Shown here in pieces: positions 1 to 8,994 of a stretch of DNA of 64,000 nucleotides; position 1 is the stretch's first letter; the number at the start of each line of letters is the position of its first letter. This DNA comes from Psychrobacter sp. Pi2-52 (lineage in GTDB: Bacteria; Pseudomonadota; Gammaproteobacteria; Pseudomonadales; Moraxellaceae), in NCBI RefSeq assembly GCF_904846705.1, contig NZ_CAJHBS010000002.1, positions 124,001 through 188,000 on the forward strand. The letters run 5' to 3'. A program made the position numbers and the translations under genes. Under the pieces are notes generated by a model. It was not told the origin of the DNA and made no database searches. It saw nothing but the letters and a program-made list of their open reading frames with translations.

Positions 1-909
1 ATCTCACTGATAATAGGCGTGCCACTGGTCATCGGCGTGTTTATCTTGCAGCAAGAAGCTTTGAGTTTAATTAGTAACTTGATTTACCGTATCAAGGTAG
101 GTTACTTAGATGTGCCTGACTCTCTTAAAGATTTGCCTATCATCGGCCAGCAAGTCAAAGATGTACTGTGGCGCATTAACAAAAACCCAGAAGGAACGCT
201 AGAAGCTTTTCGCATTTGGGTTCAGTCGCATTTATATTATGGCAAAATAGCATTTGATGTGGTGTTCAGTAGTTTGGCCAAGCTGGGTATGGCATTAATG
301 ACGCTCTTCTTCTTTTACCGAGATGGCACCAGTCTGGTTCGGCAGATTCGTCAAGCGCTGCGTAACATCATCGGCAATCGCATCGACGGTTACATCGATT
401 CTGTAGGTACAACCACACGTGCCGTAGTCTACGGGATTGGATTGACTGCATTGGCACAGGCGCTATTGGCTGGTATCGGCTATTACTTCGCTGGGGCACC
501 AAGTCCTATTTTATTGACCATTGTCACGTTTATTATTGCCTTGATTCCCTTTGGTACGCCGTTCGTTTGGGGCGGTGTATCGGTTTGGCTATTGAGCCAA
601 GGGCATACTGCAGAGGGTATTGGCTTGGCGCTATGGGGTGTACTGGTGATTAGCTGGGTGGATAACTTGATTCGTCCTATCGTCATTAGCGGCGCGACCA
701 AAATTCCTTTTATCATTATTTTTATTGGTGTACTGGGTGGTCTAACAGCGTTTGGCTTTGTTGGTTTGTTTATTGGGCCAGTCGTGTTGGCTATCGGGCT
801 TGCGGTATGGCGCGAGTGGATATCGCAGCATAAGAATGAGATATTTGCTCAGCAGGAGGTGATGCTTTCTGACTCCCGTGCGATAGATCCCGTGCACGAA
901 CCAGAATAA
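1..909 (+). CDS. AI-2E transporter (PerM/YdiK) family membrane protein, 5' end cut
   Basis: The reading frame is open from base 1, so the start lies outside the window and the GTG at 19 is not a convincing start. The visible part of about 300 residues is hydrophobic, with several membrane segments. It contains the family-like stretch IALIPFGTPFVWGGVSVWLL followed by a DNLIRPIVISG motif and a glycine-rich GVLGGLTAFGFVGLFIGP segment, which is the conserved C-terminal half of AI-2E/PerM-type permeases. Members are inner-membrane proteins linked variously to autoinducer export or Na+/H+ antiport; the substrate here cannot be told. pdxB follows 51 bases later in the same direction. Confidence 0.88.
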   Translation: MSLIIGVPLVIGVFILQQEALSLISNLIYRIKVGYLDVPDSLKDLPIIGQQVKDVLWRINKNPEGTLEAFRIWVQSHLYYGKIAFDVVFSSLAKLGMALMTLFFFYRDGTSLVRQIRQALRNIIGNRIDGYIDSVGTTTRAVVYGIGLTALAQALLAGIGYYFAGAPSPILLTIVTFIIALIPFGTPFVWGGVSVWLLSQGHTAEGIGLALWGVLVISWVDNLIRPIVISGATKIPFIIIFIGVLGGLTAFGFVGLFIGPVVLAIGLAVWREWISQHKNEIFAQQEVMLSDSRAIDPVHEPE

Positions 910-960
910 CAAGTCGCTAGCAAACATGACGTAAAAAATTATCGATAGAGATGATGAATA

Positions 961-2127
961 ATGACGAATGAGAATATAGCAGAATCGACGAATAATAAGA
1001 CTGATAAATTAAGTACAATTAAAAATATCACTATTTTAGCGGACAGCAACATCGCTAGTCTGAATGATTTTTTTAATGACGCTACGCTTGGTCAGCTGGC
1101 TGAGCATAGGGTTAAAATTATCACTGTCGCTGGTCGAGATATCGATGCAGCGCTACTTGCTAGAGTACAGCCAGATGTGCTGCTGATACGCTCGGTGACG
1201 AAAGTAAACGAAGCGCTATTAGTGAATAATAACAGCGTGCAATTTGTTGGGTCTGCGACTATTGGTACCGACCATGTAGACCAAGATTATCTAGCGTCTC
1301 GCAATATCACTTTCGCCAATGCGGCTGGTTGTAGTAAGCATTCTGTGGCTCAATATGTATTGACGGCTATTTCCACTTTGCGTCCGCAGTATTGGCAGCA
1401 GTCGGCGTCATTAACCTTAGGTATCATTGGCCTTGGTAATATCGGTAATACGCTTGCTCAATATGCCTATGATTTGGGTTGGCAGGTGCTAGGTTATGAT
1501 CCCTTGTTACCAGCCTCCAAAACTAACAATGCTAGCTTGGAGCAGGTACTTAGCCAAAGTGACGTGGTTAGTCTGCATGTGCCTTTGACCAATGAAAAGA
1601 ATGCGACGAATCCTAAAGGTAGTGATTACCCAACACGTCATCTGATTAATGCAGCTGCATTAGCAATGATGCCTGCTGATACAATGCTGATTAATAGTGC
1701 GCGCGGGCCTGTGATTGAGGAAAGCGCGCTTGAAGCAGATATTGAGTGTACTGGACGACAAGTGGTGCTAGATGTGTTTGAGCATGAGCCAGAAGTCGCA
1801 GTAAGCTTATTATCCAAACTCGCTATTGCCACACCGCATATCGCTGGCTATACACTAGAAGGTAAGCTACGTGGCACACAAATTATTTATGATGCCTTGT
1901 GTGAAAAATTAGCGATACCTCCAGCTCAATCTATGTCCAATCTGCTACCGCTAAATATGTTCTTATGGTCTGAATTAAAATCATATCCAGACAGACTGCC
2001 AAAGTTTTATGACATCATGCAAGATGATACCTCGTTACGAAATAAAGCAGTTGATGGGCAAGTAAGTGGTGCTGACTTCGACGGTCTGAGACGTGATTAT
2101 AACTTGCGCCGTGAGTGGCAGTTTTAA
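961..2127 (+). CDS. pdxB: Erythronate-4-phosphate dehydrogenase
   Basis: This 388-residue cytosolic NAD-dependent dehydrogenase oxidises 4-phosphoerythronate, the second step of the DXP-dependent pyridoxal phosphate pathway. It belongs to the D-2-hydroxyacid dehydrogenase family. The Rossmann nucleotide motif GIIGLGNIGNTLA lies near residue 160, NSARGPVIEE carries the conserved Arg region, DVFEHEP has the conserved Glu, and TPHIAGYT the catalytic His. The C-terminal tail after residue 300 is the dimerisation extension typical of PdxB and absent from SerA. A short insert (NEKNATNPKGSDYP) sits before the usual HLIN segment. The start at 961 follows two in-frame-looking ATG-rich triplets and leaves about 20 extra residues at the N-terminus, so a slightly later start is possible. 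Confidence 0.93.
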   Translation: MTNENIAESTNNKTDKLSTIKNITILADSNIASLNDFFNDATLGQLAEHRVKIITVAGRDIDAALLARVQPDVLLIRSVTKVNEALLVNNNSVQFVGSATIGTDHVDQDYLASRNITFANAAGCSKHSVAQYVLTAISTLRPQYWQQSASLTLGIIGLGNIGNTLAQYAYDLGWQVLGYDPLLPASKTNNASLEQVLSQSDVVSLHVPLTNEKNATNPKGSDYPTRHLINAAALAMMPADTMLINSARGPVIEESALEADIECTGRQVVLDVFEHEPEVAVSLLSKLAIATPHIAGYTLEGKLRGTQIIYDALCEKLAIPPAQSMSNLLPLNMFLWSELKSYPDRLPKFYDIMQDDTSLRNKAVDGQVSGADFDGLRRDYNLRREWQF

Positions 2128-2177
2128 TTAAACAAGATACTGAGCAACCAATTATTCATCAGTCGCAGTAGAGCCCA

Positions 2178-3206
2178 ATGACTCAAGCAAATAACATTTC
2201 TTCGCAGCTTATTACTTCTAAGCCTAGCTACGCACCAACCATGACACTTGCAATGGCACAACAGCGTGCGCAATTTATCAGCAATATTCGTCAGTTTTTT
2301 ACCAGTCGACAAGTGCTAGAAGTGCAGACACCGCTATTATCCCAAGCAGGCAACACAGATACTTTTTTGCAGTCCGTAGCAGCTCATGTGACCTATCAGG
2401 ACCGTCCACGCACTTATTATTTGCATACCTCGCCTGAATTTGCGATGAAGCGTTTATTAGCCAGCTGGCAAGTGCCTATTTATCAGATTTGTCCTGTCTT
2501 TCGTGATAACGAAATAGGCACGCGTCATAATATTGAATTTACGATGCTCGAATGGTATCAACCTCATTATAGTCTGGACGAGATGGCAACTGAACTTAAT
2601 GAGTTGTTAGAAGCGCTTTATGGTCATTCAGTTGTGATGAGTCATTATCGCTATGTCGATGCCTTTATGGATTTTGTAGGTATCCATCCGTTGACAGCGA
2701 GTTTAACTGCATTGCAAGCCGTGGCAGAAGATATGGGTTTGACAGGATTTGATTTTAATGATGCTGATGATAGCGAAGAAAATCGTCGCCAGAGCTGGCT
2801 GGATTTATTATTCAGTCATGCCGTAGAGCCAAACCTAGGTCATGATTTGCCGACATTAATTATAGAGTACCCACCTGCGACCGCTGCATTAGCGAAGACA
2901 GCTAGGGATAAAGACGGTAATAAAATTGCAAAACGTTTCGAGCTATACATTAACGGCATTGAGATTGCCAATGCTTATGATGAATTAGCAGATGGTCAAG
3001 CATTGCGCGACCGTTTTGAACAAGACAATCAATTACGTGCGCGTCATAACCTACCTCAAATGCCAGTTGATGAACATCTATTAGCCGCATCCAATGATTT
3101 GATACCATGTAGCGGTATCGCAGTCGGTATGGATAGATTGCTAATGGTTTTGACAGGTGCAAGTAGCTTAGAAGAAGTCATTCCTTTTCCCAGTGGGCAA
3201 GCATAA
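2178..3206 (+). CDS. epmA: Elongation factor P beta-lysine ligase (EpmA/PoxA/GenX)
   Basis: A 342-residue class II lysyl-tRNA-synthetase paralogue without the anticodon-binding domain. The family activates (R)-beta-lysine and attaches it to a lysine of elongation factor P, which helps ribosomes pass polyproline stretches. Motif 2 is seen as FRDNEIGTRHNIEFTMLEWY and motif 3 as GIAVGMDRLLMVL near the C-terminus. Length fits EpmA (about 325) and not LysS (about 500). It begins 50 bases after pdxB on the same strand. The upstream Shine-Dalgarno sequence is weak. EpmB, which supplies beta-lysine, is not in the window. Confidence 0.93.
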   Translation: MTQANNISSQLITSKPSYAPTMTLAMAQQRAQFISNIRQFFTSRQVLEVQTPLLSQAGNTDTFLQSVAAHVTYQDRPRTYYLHTSPEFAMKRLLASWQVPIYQICPVFRDNEIGTRHNIEFTMLEWYQPHYSLDEMATELNELLEALYGHSVVMSHYRYVDAFMDFVGIHPLTASLTALQAVAEDMGLTGFDFNDADDSEENRRQSWLDLLFSHAVEPNLGHDLPTLIIEYPPATAALAKTARDKDGNKIAKRFELYINGIEIANAYDELADGQALRDRFEQDNQLRARHNLPQMPVDEHLLAASNDLIPCSGIAVGMDRLLMVLTGASSLEEVIPFPSGQA

Positions 3207-3253
3207 TTGAATGAGCTTCTTTTAGATTAGCTGTAATCTAAATACATAATAAG

Positions 3254-3306
3254 AAGGTCGTTGCCGATTTACCAATTAGATATTGGCGAATCGACAACGA
3301 CCTTTT
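3254..3306. terminator. Bidirectional intrinsic terminator
   Basis: Inverted repeat AAGGTCGTTG...CAACGACCTT with the stem continuing imperfectly inward (CGATT...AATCG, CCAAT...ATTGG) and followed by TTTTG. It sits between the convergent epmA (+) and the reductase gene (-) and can serve both. Confidence 0.8.
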
Positions 3307-3364
3307 GTATTGGCTGCTTCTAAAATCTAGCGTCCACAACCAATTCTGCTAATACTAAATCTAT

Positions 3365-4006
3365 TTATACGGTAGCAACTGCTTCATTAATATCAATGTC
3401 TCCATTGTGTAGATTGAAGACTTTGCCTATCGTATTATCTGCGGTTAGCACCGCGGCTAGCGTTGTCGCTACATCTTCGATTGCATTCTCACCAGAGCTG
3501 GCATCATTAATAGTGATCTTGCCTGTACCAGCGCGTTCTTTTAGTGCGCCCGGCTGTACGATAGTGTAATCAAGTGAGCTGTTGTTCACTAACCAGTGAT
3601 CGGCGTAGTGTTTAGAGATGTAGTATTCTTTTAAGTCTGCAATACCTGGGTTTTCATCCCATTTTTTAGTTTCTAATGAGAAGACTGAACTCAGCATAAT
3701 ATAACGTTTAATGCCTTTATCTTGTGCCGCCTGCATTGTTTTTACTGCACCATGCAGATCAACTTCTAAGACGTTTTTGCCACCAGATCCTGCAACAAAG
3801 TAAATAGCTTCGATATCCTTATCCAGTTGTTTTTCAATAGACTCTTTACTGGCTGTAATGTCTAAATCTAGCTGGGTATAGTTGTCATTATCAAACAACT
3901 TTTCTTTTTGACGAGTCGTGCCAATAACTTGATGATCATCAGCCAATAATTGCTTAACCAAATCACCGCCCACTCGACCACTTGCACCAACGACTAAAAT
4001 TTTCAT
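3365..4006 (-). CDS. NAD(P)-binding SDR-like oxidoreductase
   Basis: A 213-residue single-domain protein of the atypical short-chain dehydrogenase class (NAD(P)-binding, YwnB/NmrA-like). The N-terminal MKILVVGASGRVGGDLVKQL is a Rossmann strand with a GxSGxxG dinucleotide loop. YISKHYADHWL carries a YxxxK-like arrangement, and TIVQPGAL is typical of this group. The start at 4006 is chosen because AGGA lies six bases upstream; an ATG two codons earlier would overlap that site. No substrate can be assigned. It stands alone, separated from the yaiI-like gene by about 230 bases. Confidence 0.8.
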   Translation of the reverse strand: MKILVVGASGRVGGDLVKQLLADDHQVIGTTRQKEKLFDNDNYTQLDLDITASKESIEKQLDKDIEAIYFVAGSGGKNVLEVDLHGAVKTMQAAQDKGIKRYIMLSSVFSLETKKWDENPGIADLKEYYISKHYADHWLVNNSSLDYTIVQPGALKERAGTGKITINDASSGENAIEDVATTLAAVLTADNTIGKVFNLHNGDIDINEAVATV

Positions 4007-4098
4007 AATCATTCCTATTCTTATTTAAATGCTATTATTTAAATTATTCAGTAAGTTTATTTATCTTAAAAACCGAATATAGAGTAACAAAGATAGGT

Positions 4099-4123
4099 AG
4101 CACGCTTCGTTATAAAGCGTGCT
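4099..4123 (-). terminator. Hairpin downstream of the yaiI-like gene
   Basis: Perfect nine-base stem AGCACGCTT/AAGCGTGCT with a seven-base loop in the gap after the yaiI-like stop. Only a poor T-run follows on the minus strand, so terminator function is tentative. Confidence 0.5.
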
Positions 4124-4241
4124 GATTGAATAGTGTTTGGTTATAGAGTGTATACCGTTTGCAAGGAAGCAAACGTTAGCTAGATAATGTTATTTAATAG
4201 AAGACAGGATGGGTAGGCGTCAGATAGAACGATAAAAAGTG

Positions 4242-4691
4242 CTAACGAACCAAGCGATTAAGACCATCCGCAAAGGCTTTTTTATCTCGATCGCCGTAAG
4301 GTTTTTGACCGCTCATTTCTTGCAATTCTAGGACGCCAGTACCGCGCATGGTATCCATAAAGTCGCGCATATTGAGCTTTTGCTTGATGTTGTTTTTGTC
4401 GTAGACCACGCCGCGCGTTGTCAGTACCATACCACCTTTATCCAAAATATCATTGGCTAAGGGGATATCGCTAGTGATAGCCAAGTCACCAGCCTGTATC
4501 TGCTCAACGATATAATCATCAGCTTTGTCGAATCCTGACGGTACGACAGTCATAACAAGTAGAGGCGACTTGCGTAGCTTAATCGGCTGATTGGCCACAA
4601 ATATGGCCATGGTCTTGGTACGTTCAGCCGTTTTAATAATCAAATCTTTAGCAATCAATGGTACCGAGTCTGCGTCCACCCAAATCTGCAT
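4242..4691 (-). CDS. YaiI/YqxD family protein (UPF0178, DUF188)
   Basis: A 149-residue protein with the family N-terminus MQIWVDADSVP, the internal ADDYIVEQIQAGDLAITSDIPLA segment with conserved acidic residues, and RDFMDTMRGTG near the C-terminus. The fold is PIN/NYN-like with clustered Asp residues, so nuclease activity has been suggested for the family, but no function is established. Its ATG shares one base with the purK stop codon (TAATG), so the two genes are almost certainly co-transcribed and translationally coupled. Confidence 0.9.
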   Translation of the reverse strand: MQIWVDADSVPLIAKDLIIKTAERTKTMAIFVANQPIKLRKSPLLVMTVVPSGFDKADDYIVEQIQAGDLAITSDIPLANDILDKGGMVLTTRGVVYDKNNIKQKLNMRDFMDTMRGTGVLELQEMSGQKPYGDRDKKAFADGLNRLVR

Positions 4692-6055
4692 TATTTCTTG
4701 GCCTTCTCAGATTTTGATGGAGTAGCAGTCAGGCTGTCTGTTTGGCTGTCTTTATTGTCTAGTTCATCAGCTGTGGCATCATTTTGAATACTGTTCTTAG
4801 CATTACTCTTAGTATCGACGTCTGCTTTATTAGGCTGAGTATCCACGCTTGCATACTCTTTATCTAGACCAACCTTGTTTGGTAAGATAGCAACCAGTTT
4901 TGCCATAGCAGGCTCTAAATCAGTCACATCATTAGGCATCAAGGTAATATGAGCAATCTTGCGATCGTCACGCTCAGCCTTATGATAGCTATGATAATGA
5001 GCGCCATCGATATTTAGCACTGCACTGATATCGGGATATTGACCCAGTACATTCACCATAATCGCAGGATGCACGTTATCTGTATCACCTAATGGCAAGT
5101 TGACTACAGCACGGATATGATTCTCAAACTGACTGGTAATAGCGCCTTCGATACTCCAGTGTCCAGAGTTGTGGACCCGTGGTGCGATCTCATTCGCCAG
5201 TATCGCGTTATGACCGCGAGCATCTTTGGTGACGAACAATTCAAGCGCCATAACGCCGACATAATCCAAGTGATTCATGACTTTAGTAATGGCATCTGTT
5301 GCTTGTTGAAACAGGTGACTCGTGCCAACAGCAGGTGCTTGAGTTTTGGCCAAAATACCGTTGTGATGGTGGTTTTCGACCAAATCGTAACAGCGTACCT
5401 GACCATTTTGCGCTCTTGCTGCAATGATAGACACTTCACGACTAAAGTTAATAAAACCTTCAGCAATTAATGGCGCAGGTGTTGGCGTAAGTGAGCCTTT
5501 ACCGCTGACGGCGTCTTTTAAATCTAGCCAAGCAGCTTTAATGTCACCGTCTTGCTTGATGACGAACTGTCCCTTACCGTCGTAACCGCCTCGGCTGGTT
5601 TTTAGAACGATAGGCAGTCCTAACTCTTTACAAGCGTGCTTGAGCTCAGCTTCAGAATTTACTTCCATAAATGGCACGGTTGCGATATCAAGTGTGTTGA
5701 ACATCTGCTTTTCTTTAAGACGATCTTGGGCAATATCAAGCGCAATCAGCGGTGGGAACATGCCTTGCTTGCTACCAGATTTTGACAAGCTAACCAGTTG
5801 CTCAACAGTAGACGTTGGCGTGTTTTCAAACTCTAAGGTAAAGACGTCCGCTGCTGCGATAAAGTCTTCTAATTGATCGCTATGAAAGACACGACCGTAT
5901 AAGCTGGCAGGGCATTCTGGATTGTCTTCTAAGAATACGCATTGGTAACCCAATGGCATGGCGGCTTCGGCAAGCATCATACCAAGCTGACCACCGCCTA
6001 AAATACCGATGGTACGAATGGTTTGGGTAACAGGATAAGCGTTTGCTGTAGTCAT
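4691..6055 (-). CDS. purK: 5-(carboxyamino)imidazole ribonucleotide synthase
   Basis: ATP-grasp enzyme that uses ATP and bicarbonate to carboxylate AIR to N5-CAIR in purine synthesis. The N-terminal TIGILGGGQLGMMLAEAA is the PurK preATP-grasp signature; FMEVNSEAEL, KTSRGGYDGKGQF and NEIAPRVHNSGHW are the ATP-grasp and active-site segments. At 454 residues it is longer than typical PurK (about 360-380). The excess is a C-terminal tail of about 55 residues rich in Asp, Asn, Ser, Thr and Lys with no recognisable fold. The product passes to PurE, encoded upstream in the same direction. Confidence 0.95.
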   Translation of the reverse strand: MTTANAYPVTQTIRTIGILGGGQLGMMLAEAAMPLGYQCVFLEDNPECPASLYGRVFHSDQLEDFIAAADVFTLEFENTPTSTVEQLVSLSKSGSKQGMFPPLIALDIAQDRLKEKQMFNTLDIATVPFMEVNSEAELKHACKELGLPIVLKTSRGGYDGKGQFVIKQDGDIKAAWLDLKDAVSGKGSLTPTPAPLIAEGFINFSREVSIIAARAQNGQVRCYDLVENHHHNGILAKTQAPAVGTSHLFQQATDAITKVMNHLDYVGVMALELFVTKDARGHNAILANEIAPRVHNSGHWSIEGAITSQFENHIRAVVNLPLGDTDNVHPAIMVNVLGQYPDISAVLNIDGAHYHSYHKAERDDRKIAHITLMPNDVTDLEPAMAKLVAILPNKVGLDKEYASVDTQPNKADVDTKSNAKNSIQNDATADELDNKDSQTDSLTATPSKSEKAKK

Positions 6056-6130
6056 GGCAGGCTCTTTGAATAAAAGTGAATAAGGTGTTTGGTCTATTAA
6101 AATCTAAAACTCAATGGGTGAAAATAGGAA

Positions 6131-6151
6131 AAGGTGCACTGTATGCACCTT
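6131..6151 (-). terminator. Short terminator hairpin between purE and purK
   Basis: AAGGTGCA/TGCACCTT stem with a five-base loop, followed on the minus strand by TTTTCC. It lies in the 197-base gap between purE and purK and may reduce read-through from purE. Confidence 0.55.
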
Positions 6152-6252
6152 ATCTCTACTCGGAATTGCTTAAAAATATACAGTGATAGCTTCAATCGTT
6201 AAGCTATAAATATAAAAGACTCTGCTATAAAAGCTGATCGATTTATATTTAC

Positions 6253-6804
6253 TTAAGGATTGATAATACCTGGTGTTGGGCTAGCGAGAATAGTCTCAGT
6301 CTGGGACTGGCGCATCTGATCGAGCTTAGTAGCAATCGTATCATCATGCAATGCCAATACCTGAATTGCAAGTAGGGCGGCGTTATAAGCACCAGCAGCA
6401 CCAATCGCCAAAGTACCAACAGCGACGCCTTTTGGCATTTGTACGATAGACAGTAGGCTATCCCAACCGCTCAGTATAGATGATTTTACAGGGACACCAA
6501 AGACAGGTAGTGGCGTTTGGCTGGCACACATACCCGGCAGATGAGCGGCACCGCCTGCACCAGCAATGATCACTTGTAGACCATTATCTTTTGCGCTTTT
6601 AGCATAATCAAATAATCTGTCAGGCGTACGGTGTGCAGAGACAACTTCACAATCAAAAGCAATGTCAAAGTCTGCAAGCAATTGCGCAGCAGCACTCATA
6701 GTTGCCCAGTCAGACTGCGAACCCATGATAATGCCGACTTTTGGCTGACCAGCAGGGGAAGTGATTGGACCGTTCTGGTTAGCAGCAGTATTCGTGGTGC
6801 TCAT
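6253..6804 (-). CDS. purE: N5-carboxyaminoimidazole ribonucleotide mutase
   Basis: Class I PurE of 183 residues that converts N5-CAIR to CAIR. The signature [14 protein letters not shown] begins near residue 24, followed by [13 protein letters not shown] with the catalytic His, and [17 protein letters not shown]. The first 20 or so residues ([18 protein letters not shown]) are a non-conserved extension; the start is supported by GAGGAT upstream. Pairing with purK on the same strand matches the bacterial two-step AIR carboxylation route. Confidence 0.95.
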   Translation of the reverse strand: MSTTNTAANQNGPITSPAGQPKVGIIMGSQSDWATMSAAAQLLADFDIAFDCEVVSAHRTPDRLFDYAKSAKDNGLQVIIAGAGGAAHLPGMCASQTPLPVFGVPVKSSILSGWDSLLSIVQMPKGVAVGTLAIGAAGAYNAALLAIQVLALHDDTIATKLDQMRQSQTETILASPTPGIINP

Positions 6805-6911
6805 GATTGGATATCCTCAAAAAGACCATCATACAAAAATTTTGCTACACTCGTAAAGCCAAGTTTGACTTTTAATACTGGTATGGGGCTAATTGCAGTG
6901 ATATCACGATT

Positions 6912-7868
6912 TTATATATGTTTTTCATCGTGATAATGCTGAACAAAGTGACTGGCTGTCAATGGTAATGGTTGTTCGGTATCCAGTTGATAGCATGTTA
7001 GATAGCCGCTATCTACTGCAGCAGAGTAGTCAGTACAGGCAACTTGTGGACTGAGTGGCTCAGGTGTGCCAGTGAGCCAATAGTGCCCGACAAACACAGG
7101 TTTATGAGTTTTTAATTCAAAGTCAATATTTTCAGCCAACGCATCAGGCGGAATTTGTGCCAATGCGGACGATGGAGCACGAGACACTTCACGAAGTGTG
7201 CGTGTATTTAGCTCATCTAGCCACCAGCGTACTCGTACTCGCGTGCGCTCAGTACCTTCTTTATCTACCATCACAATACCATCAGGTAAGCCTGTTTCAA
7301 CCCCTTTTAACACTCGCTCCAAAGCGTCAAAGACAAAGGTATTTTCTTTAGCCGTTGCGATTAAACCTGCTGGAGTCAGACAGTTATCATCAGTCAGAAG
7401 AGGTTTTAGTATCACCATGCTATCTGTATCCCAGCAAGCATGTACAAAGCAGGCGTAGTCGGTCTCAATCCATAATGGGATTTCATATAAACGCTGCAAC
7501 CAGTACTCATGTTGCTCTGAGCCAAATGGTATCTCTGCCAAAAACGCCTCATGTTGGCGTCTATGGATGTCATTGTGCGAGCGTAAATACTGGCTAGTAT
7601 TATCAGGATCACGCGTGGCATAGGCCAGCGCATTATATTCATGGTTGCCCATCACTGCATCGGCTACATCGGCATCTAGCATTGCAAAGACAATTTCTAA
7701 CGTGGCTAATTGCTGCGAACCACGATCGATTAAATCACCGATGAACAAGGCCCTGTGACCTATTGGTGGCACGAAATGCTGACCGTTATGCTCATAGCCC
7801 AACTGATGCAGCAGACCGATCAGTTTGTCTGCATAACCATGTATATCACCGATAATATCTATAATCAT
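6912..7868 (-). CDS. Calcineurin-like metallophosphatase (ApaH/PrpE type)
   Basis: A 318-residue phosphoesterase with the binuclear metal motifs in order: GDIHG at residues 7-11, GDLIDRG at 44-50 and GNHE at 74-77, with GHYWLTG near residue 263 as the C-terminal His motif. These are the motifs of the PPP-like Ser/Thr phosphatase and diadenosine tetraphosphatase group. The substrate could be a nucleotide or phosphoprotein and cannot be settled from sequence. No N-terminal signal is seen, so it is cytosolic. It lies downstream of the rhomboid gene on the same strand. Confidence 0.85.
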   Translation of the reverse strand: MIIDIIGDIHGYADKLIGLLHQLGYEHNGQHFVPPIGHRALFIGDLIDRGSQQLATLEIVFAMLDADVADAVMGNHEYNALAYATRDPDNTSQYLRSHNDIHRRQHEAFLAEIPFGSEQHEYWLQRLYEIPLWIETDYACFVHACWDTDSMVILKPLLTDDNCLTPAGLIATAKENTFVFDALERVLKGVETGLPDGIVMVDKEGTERTRVRVRWWLDELNTRTLREVSRAPSSALAQIPPDALAENIDFELKTHKPVFVGHYWLTGTPEPLSPQVACTDYSAAVDSGYLTCYQLDTEQPLPLTASHFVQHYHDEKHI

Positions 7869-7971
7869 AATGTATTACTAAATCTCAAATGTAGAAGTGT
7901 ACCCTGCGCAAAATAGTATTTATAGAGTATAACCGTCTTTAAAGTGATAGCTTTACTATACGTAGAAATGT

Positions 7972-8580
7972 CTAAAATCCTGGTGATAGCAACGCATTGA
8001 TAAAGTGCGGTAGTACTTTTGGTTCCAATAAGATCGTAGCGATAACGCCAAATGCACCGCCCCACATATGAGCCATGTGATTGATGTTTGAACCACCGCG
8101 TCGATCCGCATAGATACTATAAAATATATAAGCTACGGCAAATAGTATCGCAGGAATAGGAATCACGGCAAAGAGATAAATTCTCTCCCATGGTGCTAGC
8201 AGGATAAAAGCAAATAGCACAGCCGATACACCGCCCGATGCACCTAAACTCAAATAACTGGCGTTGTTCTTATTTTTCACGTAACTTGGAATCATGGCAA
8301 CGATAATTGCCAACACATAAAAGACCACAAAACCGTAGCCGAATAAAAACGGCTGATATAGTCCTTCGATAGCACGTCCAAAGAAATACAAAGTAAACAT
8401 GTTGAAGAGCAAATGCATACTATCAGCATGAATAAAGCCGTGGGTCACAAAGCGATCCCATTGCCCATTGTTGACTGCTGGCGGGTAAAAAATCAATCGA
8501 TTAAATAGCGTCTTGTTTTGCCAAGCCAATAAGCTGACAATAACGGTAATAATGATAATAAGCGTCGTATGGTTTAACAA
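7972..8580 (-). CDS. Rhomboid family intramembrane serine protease
   Basis: A 202-residue polytopic protein of about six membrane segments, the minimal bacterial rhomboid size. The catalytic pair is visible: Ser115 in GASGG and His171 in HMAHMWGG. The conserved His56 and Asn60 of HLLFN are the oxyanion-region residues. The protease cleaves membrane proteins within the bilayer; the substrate is unknown. The gap to the downstream metallophosphatase is 103 bases, so co-transcription is possible. Confidence 0.9.
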   Translation of the reverse strand: MLNHTTLIIIITVIVSLLAWQNKTLFNRLIFYPPAVNNGQWDRFVTHGFIHADSMHLLFNMFTLYFFGRAIEGLYQPFLFGYGFVVFYVLAIIVAMIPSYVKNKNNASYLSLGASGGVSAVLFAFILLAPWERIYLFAVIPIPAILFAVAYIFYSIYADRRGGSNINHMAHMWGGAFGVIATILLEPKVLPHFINALLSPGF

Positions 8581-8994
8581 AGGAAAATCCTTAGGCCGTG
8601 CCTGATATGTGACAATGTTACAAATGACAAGCTACAAATGACAATATTCAAAGCCTAAGCGTTACGGCTGAGTAAAAAATAAGTTTGACGTCTGATCCGT
8701 ATTAAGTACTAACCATTAGCAATAGACTAATACTAACAGCAGTTGCGATAACGCGAATACCTATTGTGTGACAAAACGATGCTTTTTTATGCGGTTATAG
8801 TGAATAATGTAGCAGTGTACCATGCAACATAAGTGAAACTTTTAAAGCAAGGTTAAAGATGAGAGTAGTGCTCATTCATCCGCGCTGCGATTAATCTTTT
8901 AGACAAAGAAGCAAAATACACAAGTGACATGGATAAAAATAAAATAAGTGCTTAATTTTGCACATTCCAATAAGGCTGATAGAGGCAGTGAAAT
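8581..8994. other. Divergent intergenic region with a 12-bp direct repeat
   Basis: This 414-base gap separates the divergent rhomboid gene and the first envelope-protein gene and must hold both promoters. The only structure noticed is TACAAATGACAA repeated at 8619-8630 and 8633-8644 (14-base period), close to the rhomboid start. No ORF of note. Confidence 0.5.
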
